Below, piece by piece: positions 4,196-10,487 of a DNA stretch of 12,499 nucleotides. A program made the position numbers and the translations under genes. The notes beneath the pieces were generated by a model. It was not told where the DNA came from. It saw only the letters and a list, made by a program, of their open reading frames with translations, and made no database searches. The DNA is from Bacteroidota bacterium (lineage in GTDB: Bacteria; Bacteroidota; Ignavibacteria; UBA10030; SZUA-254): NCBI GenBank assembly GCA_004322375.1, contig SCUC01000056.1:1-12499 (forward strand), read 5' to 3'. Numbering within the stretch: position 1 is the stretch's first letter; each line of letters opens with the position of its first letter.

Positions 4196-6709
4196 TTAGT
4201 TGTACTTCACAATCACCCAGGTAATATCGTCATGCTGCTCGGCGGCGCCTTGATACTCATTGATAGAACGCATGAGCTGCTCTTGAAGTTCCGACGCCGG
4301 CAGCTTCTTGTTCGATTCGACAAAGGTACATATCGTTTCCTCCCCGAATTGTTCTTGCCGTTCGTTCATCGCTTCCGAAAGACCATCGGAGTAGAAAAAG
4401 AAAATTGAGTCGGATTGCAGCGGCCGCGTTGCTTCTTCAAGGCTTTGCTCGAAAATAGGGCCCCGTTCCAGCCCTAAACCGATTCCGGTGGAATGCAAAT
4501 ATTCAAAACTGCCATTCGTTCCGATGATAGCCCGATTATGCCCTGCACGGCAAATCTGAACGGTATTTTTTTCGAGATCGAATAAGGCAAGCACCATTGT
4601 AATAAACGATTTGCGCTCTATTCCATCATACAGGCGACGATTGACATGGATAAGCATGTCGCGCGGCGAATCGTACATGTGAGAGGCAAGCTGAATCATC
4701 CCCTGAATTTTCGACATATACAACGCGGCAGACATTCCTTTGCCTGAAACATCGGCGACAACAACGAGTAGCTTCTTCTGCCCGAGTTGAATATAATCAA
4801 AATAATCGCCGCCCACGCTCAGCGCAGGAATAGATATTCCGGCAATATCTAATCTCTCCATCGCGGGGCTTTTCTTGGGAAGCAGGCTTTGTTGAATTCT
4901 TCTTGCAATTTCAAGCTGCTCTTCAATTTTTTGTTTTTCAAGCTCACTCACGTGAAGACGGGCATTTTCAATAGCAATAGCCGCTTGACTTGCCACTGTT
5001 GAGAGAAGATCAACATCCTCCTGGGAGTAAATTTTCCCTGACATTTTTACGCCGACATTAATCGTTCCGATGAGCCGCTCCTGAATGAACATGGGAACGG
5101 AAAGGACAATCTTCGATGTGATAATTTTATGCTTATCTTGTTCGTTAAGAGGGATTGATTCCGGCTCATCTTCAAGAAGAACGAGCGTCAAGGGAGCTTT
5201 CGTTTGACGAAGCAGCTGAATTAGACTGCTTGTATTGGTAAACTGTGAAAGCTCAGTCGGGATACTTTTTGTAGCCGCAGAACATCCTTCCATCTCATCG
5301 CAAACAATAACAGCGACCTTCTCAATGTGCATCGTATTTGAAATACGGTTGACCATGGATTGAAGGATTTGATCCAGATTCATTAAACGGGGCAGCTCCT
5401 GGCTAAACTCTAAGAGCGCTTTTTGATAGTTGTACCGCTCCGCATAGAAACTACGGTCAATAAGTTCTTGCGTTCGTCGCTTAATCGGGTCAAACGCTAA
5501 GGCAATAATGATGAATGCCAGAACGTTCAACACCCTGTTTTCTTCAGTCCCGAAGAAATAGGCAAGCGAGTTCCCGATTCCAAATACAATCACAAGGTAC
5601 ATTGCTGCAAGAGAAGCTGTCACAGTCCCATAAATAAGGCTCCGCTTTATGATGAGGTCAATATCCATTAACCGGTACCGGAAAATGCTGTACCCGAAGG
5701 CAATCGGCACATTGATAATCAGAATGCCCGGAATAAACATTGCAGGGTTCAAGAAAATCAAGAAAACATTTGTTGTACCGAGCACAACAATATAAATGAA
5801 TGCAGCAATTCCTACAATGGCGGATAACAGAATCGGACGGAGTTGTTTGCGTTTCTCCTTATCAACATATTTGAAATAGCTGTGAGCAAAGACGAGCAAG
5901 CCGGCAACGTAATATAAATACGGGCCCAAGAATCCGATGGCACCGACTACCTGAGAGTATTTTTGTAAAAATACTCCAGTCGCCAGAAATAGCACCGAGG
6001 AAATATACAGCGACCAGACAATCCATTTTTTTTGCAGATTCTTTCTTTGAACAGGAAAATAAAAAAAGAATCGAACAAATAATGGCGGAGCAATAATATG
6101 AGCAAGTCCGCTGCCCCAAAAAAGTGTAAAATTCTTAAGCCAAAAATCATTAGGGGTTGTGTCCGGGAATACTAACCCAAAAAACAGCATCGCTCCAATG
6201 CTATAGTTCGCGAACATCCTCTGTACCTGTCCTTGTGGTCGGGTGAGAACAACAATATAACCGACGATCAAAAATCCCAACCCGAGCAAAAAATTCGCGA
6301 GATAGATGATATTAAACACCTTGAGTATTTGCACCTTTGTCTCATACCGTCCGGCTTTACCTCCTACAAAATAGGTTGCGTATTCACCGGAGGGAATTGC
6401 ATTTATTGTAGGTTGAGGAGCCATAGTAGAATCGAGCAAACTTCGCCCGTTAAGTGCAAGAAGCGTATCGCCATTGTTAATCCCCGCCTTGTCTGCTACA
6501 CCTCCAGGAACAATATCCGTGATTAGCAGAAGCCTTGAGTTTTTGATAGCTCGCCATGCGCACTGGTCATTGCTCGTTGCATTGAACACCAGAATGGAAA
6601 GACAATTCGTCAAGCAGATCGCAAATACAACAACAACAAGTATGGTGTAATAGATGCGTCTCCCTCGCGGGGAAAGGTTTCTTAAGGGATTTTTGAAGGG
6701 GTTCTTCAT
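4196..6709 (-). CDS. Membrane sensor phosphatase: PDZ, multi-TM, GAF and RsbU/SpoIIE-type PP2C
   Basis: The product is an 837-residue signalling protein. A first membrane helix (about 20-43) is followed by an extracytoplasmic PDZ-like domain (about 59-130, with VPGGVADKAGINNGDTLLAL). About eight or nine hydrophobic segments then run between 133 and 407. A cytoplasmic linker with FDPIKRRTQELIDRSFYAER leads to a GAF domain (about 435-585) and a short coiled coil (about 585-610, EKQKIEEQLEIARRIQQSLL). The PP2C phosphatase domain spans 620-837. Its metal-binding acidic residues are present: D635 in GGDYFD, D653 in ADVSGKGMSAAL, D775 in YSDGLSEA and D827-D828 in HDDITWVIVK. Such proteins dephosphorylate anti-sigma-factor antagonists in partner-switching pathways, but no antagonist or anti-sigma gene is visible here. 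It is the first gene of a probable operon with the cytochrome lipoprotein. Confidence 0.88.
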   Translation of the reverse strand: MKNPFKNPLRNLSPRGRRIYYTILVVVVFAICLTNCLSILVFNATSNDQCAWRAIKNSRLLLITDIVPGGVADKAGINNGDTLLALNGRSLLDSTMAPQPTINAIPSGEYATYFVGGKAGRYETKVQILKVFNIIYLANFLLGLGFLIVGYIVVLTRPQGQVQRMFANYSIGAMLFFGLVFPDTTPNDFWLKNFTLFWGSGLAHIIAPPLFVRFFFYFPVQRKNLQKKWIVWSLYISSVLFLATGVFLQKYSQVVGAIGFLGPYLYYVAGLLVFAHSYFKYVDKEKRKQLRPILLSAIVGIAAFIYIVVLGTTNVFLIFLNPAMFIPGILIINVPIAFGYSIFRYRLMDIDLIIKRSLIYGTVTASLAAMYLVIVFGIGNSLAYFFGTEENRVLNVLAFIIIALAFDPIKRRTQELIDRSFYAERYNYQKALLEFSQELPRLMNLDQILQSMVNRISNTMHIEKVAVIVCDEMEGCSAATKSIPTELSQFTNTSSLIQLLRQTKAPLTLVLLEDEPESIPLNEQDKHKIITSKIVLSVPMFIQERLIGTINVGVKMSGKIYSQEDVDLLSTVASQAAIAIENARLHVSELEKQKIEEQLEIARRIQQSLLPKKSPAMERLDIAGISIPALSVGGDYFDYIQLGQKKLLVVVADVSGKGMSAALYMSKIQGMIQLASHMYDSPRDMLIHVNRRLYDGIERKSFITMVLALFDLEKNTVQICRAGHNRAIIGTNGSFEYLHSTGIGLGLERGPIFEQSLEEATRPLQSDSIFFFYSDGLSEAMNERQEQFGEETICTFVESNKKLPASELQEQLMRSINEYQGAAEQHDDITWVIVKYN

Positions 6710-6925
6710 ACAGTTAAATCAAAATAAGAAATGGCGTATAGAAATCCAATGGTAACACAATTTGAGACAACTCGATGGCGCTTGTAACGATACAGAGAGT
6801 AGCTTACTACCCATGTTTCAAGTTTCAATATAATTGAAAGTATTTGAAATCTCATCAAAAATGAGTATTTTTTGGTTTAATTGTCCTATTTATCATTGTT
6901 TTTGTTCTATCAGGAGTTTTTTTAC
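6710..6925. promoter_or_regulatory. Divergent intergenic control region (phosphatase / ferredoxin)
   Basis: This 216-bp gap separates divergently transcribed genes and should hold both promoters. Toward the ferredoxin, TTTG at 6871-6874 and TATCATTG at 6891-6898 loosely fit the Bacteroidota promoter pattern (TTTG, then TAnnTTTG). The clear ribosome binding site AGGAG at 6912-6916 lies 9 bases before the ATG at 6926. Two hairpins lie upstream: a nested palindrome at 6816-6849, and AAATCTCAT/ATGAGTATTT (6847-6870, one bulged T), which runs into a T-rich stretch. No convincing promoter could be picked for the phosphatase side. Confidence 0.4.
6816..6849. repeat. Nested palindrome built from 7-bp units (TTTCAAG / TTTGAAA)
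   Basis: TTTCAAG and TTTCAAT stand in tandem at 6816-6829. After a 3-base centre (ATA, 6830-6832) come ATTGAAA (6833-6839) and TTTGAAA (6843-6849). The inner pair is a perfect 7-bp inverted repeat and the outer pair matches over 6 bp. It can be read as a small dyad operator upstream of the ferredoxin gene. It can also be read as a short member of the inverted heptad elements found around the nuo genes, since the units resemble the TTCANGY array after nuoF. Confidence 0.5.
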
Positions 6926-7366
6926 ATGCCTATACTCACCTTAGTGAATGAAGGAAAAACCATAGAAGTCCCTGAAGGGGCTAATTTACGAAAGACACTA
7001 TTACAAAATGGCATTTCGCCATACAAAGGACTCGATAAAGCGTTAAACTGTTTTGGAAACGGTTTATGCGGAACCTGCAGAGTGGAAATTGTTGATGGGA
7101 AAAATGCCCCTCCCCTCTCGCCGCAAGATGAGCTCGTCATCGCCGGACTATTGCCATTTTATGCTCGTAAGACAGGCAAAAATGTGCGCTTATCTTGCCG
7201 CATTAACGTGACAAAAGATTTAGAAATTAAAACATACCCTCAAGTGGAAATGGATAAACAATTGACCAAGGAGCGTCTTGCTCTTACCGGTATCTGGGCT
7301 ATTTTCGGAGGGTTCTTCTTTTTTGTGATCATTCGTTTGTTGTACGAGCTCGCAACCGGCAGATGA
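6926..7366 (+). CDS. Plant-type [2Fe-2S] ferredoxin with C-terminal membrane anchor
   Basis: The product is a 146-residue electron carrier. The N-terminal 100 residues form a ferredoxin domain: ILTLVNEGKTIEVPEGANLR, then the cluster loop with C42, C48 and C51 (CX5CX2C in ALNCFGNGLCGTCRVEI) and the last ligand C91 in RLSCRI. A charged linker (about 100-118) leads to one strongly hydrophobic helix (about 119-140, GIWAIFGGFFFFVIIRLLY) and a short tail. The protein is therefore probably tail-anchored with the cluster in the cytoplasm. The start at 6926 is chosen because AGGAG precedes it at 9 bases and the ferredoxin strand begins there. The frame opens 45 bases earlier, but that start would lie before the binding site. 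serA follows 21 bases after the stop, suggesting one transcript. The redox partner is not evident. Confidence 0.85.
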   Translation: MPILTLVNEGKTIEVPEGANLRKTLLQNGISPYKGLDKALNCFGNGLCGTCRVEIVDGKNAPPLSPQDELVIAGLLPFYARKTGKNVRLSCRINVTKDLEIKTYPQVEMDKQLTKERLALTGIWAIFGGFFFFVIIRLLYELATGR

Positions 7367-7387
7367 ACGAGAAAATAACATTGCACC

Positions 7388-8965
7388 ATGAAAATACTAA
7401 TCTCTGAACCGATCGAACAACAATGTGTTGATATATTAAAATCGGAGGGCTTTGACGTTGATTTCAAACCGACTATCACCTCCGATGAATTGAAGCAATC
7501 TATTGGAAGCTACTCCGCGCTTATCGTTCGGAGCGCGACAAAAGTAACGGCGGATATCCTCTCCAATGCCGGAACCATGAAAGTCATCGGTCGAGCAGGC
7601 ACCGGTGTTGATAATATAGATATTAATGCAGCTACTCGCCGCGGGATTATTGTATTAAATGTGCCGGGCGGCAATACTGTCTCTACTGCAGAACATTCAA
7701 TTTCTTTGTTGATGGCGTTAGCGAGGAATATTCCCCAGGCGCACCAGAGCATGAGAGAAGGCAAGTGGGAGCGAAAAAAATATGTGGGTGTTGAGCTATG
7801 CGGTAAAACGCTTGGCGTGATCGGGCTGGGTAAGGTCGGCAAAGAGGTCGCGAAGCGTTGCCTTGGATTCGAGATGAAAGTTATCGCGTTCGACCCGGTG
7901 CTTTCTCCTGAAGTTGCGGCAAAGATGGGGATTGAGCTGGTTGATCTCGACATAGTATTGCGGCGTTCTGATTTTATTACCGTACACACCCCCTTAACGA
8001 ACGAAACGAGGAACTTGATAGACGTACGGGCATTGGCGATGTGCAAAAAAGGCGTTCGCATCGTAAACTGCGCACGCGGCGGAATTATTAATGAGCAGGC
8101 GCTGCTCGATGCGCTGAATGCCGGCATCGTAGCAGGAGCCGCGCTCGATGTTTATGAAAAGGAACCCCCGACAGACCACCCGCTTGTACAGCATCCGCGC
8201 GTGGTTGTTACCCCGCATCTTGGCGCTTCGACGGAAGATGCGCAAGAAAAAGTCGCCCTCGAAATTGCTCATCAGGTTTCCGATGTATTGAAAGGAAAGG
8301 ATATTGTCGGAAGCGTCAATGCGAATATCATCCGGCAGGCAATGCACACGGAGATACAGCCTTACCTTCTCCTTGCAGAAAAATTAGGGATGCTCACTGC
8401 CCAACTGATGCAAGGAAAAATGTACACGCTTAAAATTCAAACCAGCGGCATGTTGGTGAACGACGCCAATTCCGCTCTCTCTGCGGCAACGTTGCAGGGC
8501 ATCTTTTCCACCATACTCGATGAACCTATCAATTACCTGAACGCACCGCTCATTGCACGCGAACGGGGATTAAACGTCCAGCTCAGCAGCGAAGGAGAGC
8601 ATGAAACATATAACCAGCTGCTGACTGTTTCGTATGAAACGGACAAAGAACAACGCAGCTTCGCGGGCACGGTATTCGGCAATAAAAATATACGCATCGT
8701 TGCTATTGACGGCTTCCATTTTGAAATCAAGCCGGAAGGATATTTGCTGATATATTATAATCTCGACAGACCCGGAATGCTTGCATCGGTCGGCAACATT
8801 CTCGCCGGTGCGGAAATAAACATTGCCGGCGTATCACTTGGAAGATTCGGTCAGGGTGAACAAGCCCTGACGATTATGAATATTGATTCGCCTGTCCCTG
8901 AAGCCGTTATGAAACAATTGGAAAAAATCGAAGGCGTTACGGGCGTGAAGATGGTGAAACTATGA
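7388..8965 (+). CDS. serA: D-3-phosphoglycerate dehydrogenase
   Basis: The product is a 525-residue long-form (type 1) enzyme that oxidises 3-phosphoglycerate to 3-phosphohydroxypyruvate with NAD+. This is the first step of serine synthesis in the cytoplasm. The order is a substrate-binding domain with GRAGTGVDNIDINAAT (69-84), then the NAD-binding Rossmann loop GLGKVG (146-151). The catalytic residues are R230 (NCARGGIINE), E259 (VYEKEP) and H277 (PHLGAST). An intervening allosteric-substrate-binding-type domain (about 315-450) and a C-terminal ACT domain (about 453-525, YYNLDRPGMLASVG) follow. The ACT domain often gives feedback control by serine, though this cannot be judged here. The arginine-glutamate-histidine spacing matches the family. 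The start has little Shine-Dalgarno signal. The gene lies 21 bp behind the ferredoxin gene. Confidence 0.97.
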   Translation: MKILISEPIEQQCVDILKSEGFDVDFKPTITSDELKQSIGSYSALIVRSATKVTADILSNAGTMKVIGRAGTGVDNIDINAATRRGIIVLNVPGGNTVSTAEHSISLLMALARNIPQAHQSMREGKWERKKYVGVELCGKTLGVIGLGKVGKEVAKRCLGFEMKVIAFDPVLSPEVAAKMGIELVDLDIVLRRSDFITVHTPLTNETRNLIDVRALAMCKKGVRIVNCARGGIINEQALLDALNAGIVAGAALDVYEKEPPTDHPLVQHPRVVVTPHLGASTEDAQEKVALEIAHQVSDVLKGKDIVGSVNANIIRQAMHTEIQPYLLLAEKLGMLTAQLMQGKMYTLKIQTSGMLVNDANSALSAATLQGIFSTILDEPINYLNAPLIARERGLNVQLSSEGEHETYNQLLTVSYETDKEQRSFAGTVFGNKNIRIVAIDGFHFEIKPEGYLLIYYNLDRPGMLASVGNILAGAEINIAGVSLGRFGQGEQALTIMNIDSPVPEAVMKQLEKIEGVTGVKMVKL

Positions 8966-9030
8966 TCAGTGCAACATGCCAAGCCTGCGGCAGTCAGGCA
9001 ACGTTTTCAATAAAAAGAAGACTCATTTGA
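8962..9030 (+). CDS. Possible 22-residue CxxC peptide overlapping the serA stop
   Basis: An ATG overlaps the serA stop in an ATGA arrangement, the classical geometry for translational coupling. It opens a 22-codon frame, MISATCQACGSQATFSIKRR plus two residues. It contains one CxxC pair (C6, C9) like half of a zinc ribbon and a basic end. It stops 6 bases before the next gene and fills the spacer almost exactly. It may be a real micro-gene, the remnant of a longer zinc-ribbon gene, or chance. No downstream frame continues with a second CxxC. Confidence 0.25.
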   Translation: MISATCQACGSQATFSIKRRLI

Positions 9031-9036
9031 AGGGTA

Positions 9037-9948
9037 ATGAAAAACATAAGCCCAAAATTTCCCTCCTTCCGTAAAATTATTTTGTTGAGCTTAGGGTTAT
9101 TAACGCTAACGCATTGTTGTGTCCCTCAAATACCTGGAGAGCGAGAAAATCTTTTCACGTATCAATTCAAATCTGCAACTGCCATTTCGATAGACCCATC
9201 GGGTAATATTTTTGTTCTGGATGCCGGCACAAATGAACTTCTAAAGTTTGACAACCAACGGAAGTTCATCCAAAAAATCGGAGGATCGGGTTGGACCGAT
9301 GTGTCGTTCGATAAACCGACAGATGTCATTAGCCCCAACGGTCTCGACGTGTATGTCGCGGATTACGGCAATCACAGAATTCAACGTTTCGACAAAAATC
9401 TTAATTTTGTTTCAACCCTTAGCTTGCTTGATAACAGTGATCCATTTCAGCATTTCGGCTATCCCAGAGGAATTGCAGTTGATAGATATGGAGCGTTATA
9501 CATTATTGATGGTGAGAATACACGGATAGTAAAAATTAAAGGAAACAGCGTAGAAAGAGTTTTTGGCGGAATAGATGCCGGCAGTGGGAGGTTACATCGT
9601 CCCTCGCAAATACGAATAAATGAAAGCGACCATCTCTTCATTCTCGATGACGGTACGATTGTTGAGTATGATATTTTTGGGAATTTTATCCGTCGCTACG
9701 AAAAGAATCTTTTCACCTCTCTCCAGGCGATTGCGGTGGTTGAGAATAATCTCATTGTGCTCGATAGCAATCATGCTATCGTTTTCGAGAATTCACTCAA
9801 AGACACTTTCCTCTTAGAAAACCCTCTTCATGACAGCCTTCCTTTTCAAGAGGTTAACGATGTCTCCGTTTATAAAAATACAATCTTCGTTTTAACTAAT
9901 CGAGGCGTAAAAGAATTCAATTTTTATCGAAAAAGCCAAAAAGAGTGA
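9037..9948 (+). CDS. NHL-repeat beta-propeller probable lipoprotein
   Basis: The product is a 303-residue protein. It has a signal sequence (basic start, hydrophobic core about 13-26, IILLSLGLLTLTHCC) ending in adjacent cysteines C27 and C28, which suggests a lipoprotein although His before C27 is unusual. The remainder consists of repeated blades of the NHL/YWTD type: AISIDPSGNIFVLDAGTNEL, DVYVADYGNHRIQRFDKN, GIAVDRYGALYIIDGENTRI and LFILDDGTIVEYDIFGNFI, followed by more degenerate blades. About six blades would make one propeller, usually a surface for binding proteins or ligands, with no catalytic residues evident. It starts 71 bp after serA. GAAGGG precedes the ATG by only two bases, which is too close for an ideal binding site. 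The biological role is not identifiable from the sequence. Confidence 0.8.
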   Translation: MKNISPKFPSFRKIILLSLGLLTLTHCCVPQIPGERENLFTYQFKSATAISIDPSGNIFVLDAGTNELLKFDNQRKFIQKIGGSGWTDVSFDKPTDVISPNGLDVYVADYGNHRIQRFDKNLNFVSTLSLLDNSDPFQHFGYPRGIAVDRYGALYIIDGENTRIVKIKGNSVERVFGGIDAGSGRLHRPSQIRINESDHLFILDDGTIVEYDIFGNFIRRYEKNLFTSLQAIAVVENNLIVLDSNHAIVFENSLKDTFLLENPLHDSLPFQEVNDVSVYKNTIFVLTNRGVKEFNFYRKSQKE

Positions 9949-9983
9949 TGGAAAAATATATTTTCAGAAATAGCACTTTTTCC

Positions 9984-10012
9984 TTGTCAATCTCTCTTGA
10001 AACTGCTATCTT
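9984..10012 (+). promoter_or_regulatory. Candidate promoter of ssb
   Basis: TTGTCA at 9984-9989 and TATCTT at 10007-10012 are separated by 17 bases, a good sigma-70 spacing. The same bases also approach the Bacteroidota pattern: TTG, 20 bases, then TATCTTTTG, close to TAnnTTTG. It lies 27 bases before the ssb ATG. Its position supports the ATG at 10040 over the earlier in-frame ATG at 10013. Confidence 0.45.
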
Positions 10013-10039
10013 TTGCAAAAACAATTACGAGAAAAATCT

Positions 10040-10483
10040 ATGGCAGGTAAAAGTTTAAACAAAGTTACACTGATTGGACACTTAGGGAAAGACCCCGAAT
10101 TAAGCTATACAGCATCCGGTATCGCTGTTGCTAAGTTTTCAATGGCGACAAGCGAGCGATGGAAGGATGATGGCGGTAATCTCCAGGAACGCACTGAATG
10201 GCACAATATTGTCGCATGGCGTAAGCTTGCGGAAATATGCGGACAATACCTTAAGAAGGGAAGCAAAGTTTATCTTGAAGGAAGACTGCAAACGCGCAAT
10301 TGGGATGACAAGAATACGGGAATAAAACGCTACATCACGGAGATCATCGCCGATGATCTCATCATGCTTGATTCTAAAGGAGGCGGCGGCTCCGCGGACG
10401 CTGGCGGCGGCGAAAGTTCTTACGAACCTCCTCCCCCGATTGATACAGGCAGCGGTCAGGTGAAAGACGATTTACCGTTTTAG
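10040..10483 (+). CDS. ssb: Single-stranded DNA-binding protein
   Basis: The product is a 147-residue SSB that coats single-stranded DNA in replication, repair and recombination. The N-terminal OB fold is clear: SLNKVTLIGHLGKDPELSYT, VAKFSMATSERWKD, RTEWHNIVAWRKLAEICGQY, KKGSKVYLEGRLQTRNWDD, YITEIIADDLIML. A flexible Gly/Ser/Pro-rich linker (about 113-137) leads to the acidic tip DDLPF, the partner-binding tail of the DDIPF type. It has the normal length for a bacterial SSB. The ATG at 10040 begins the conserved domain. The frame extends 27 bases upstream, but that start would fall next to the candidate -10 element. A probable terminator lies 23 bases after the stop. Confidence 0.96.
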   Translation: MAGKSLNKVTLIGHLGKDPELSYTASGIAVAKFSMATSERWKDDGGNLQERTEWHNIVAWRKLAEICGQYLKKGSKVYLEGRLQTRNWDDKNTGIKRYITEIIADDLIMLDSKGGGGSADAGGGESSYEPPPPIDTGSGQVKDDLPF

Positions 10484-10487
10484 GTAG

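Noticed and set aside
4016..4408. 130-codon plus-strand frame spanning the cytochrome/phosphatase junction
   Set aside because: It is antisense to the ends of two genes with clear motifs and shows no family resemblance of its own.
6881..6925. Upstream in-frame ATG for the ferredoxin
   Set aside because: The clear AGGAG lies downstream of it and is correctly spaced to the ATG at 6926, where the conserved first strand starts.
7510..8127. 205-codon open frame on the minus strand inside serA
   Set aside because: It lies wholly antisense to a well-conserved enzyme, has no recognisable domain, and is rich in Ser, Thr and Pro, as expected from reading a gene in the complementary frame.
9950..9983. 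GGAAAAA/TTTTTCC inverted repeat as a terminator of the NHL lipoprotein gene
   Set aside because: The stem is 7 bp and mostly A-T with a 20-base loop, and no T-run follows the hairpin. The right arm runs directly into the ssb -35 region. It is too weak to call.
10013..10039. Upstream in-frame ATG for ssb
   Set aside because: It would add nine non-conserved residues and begin immediately after the candidate -10 box. The OB-fold sequence begins with the ATG at 10040.
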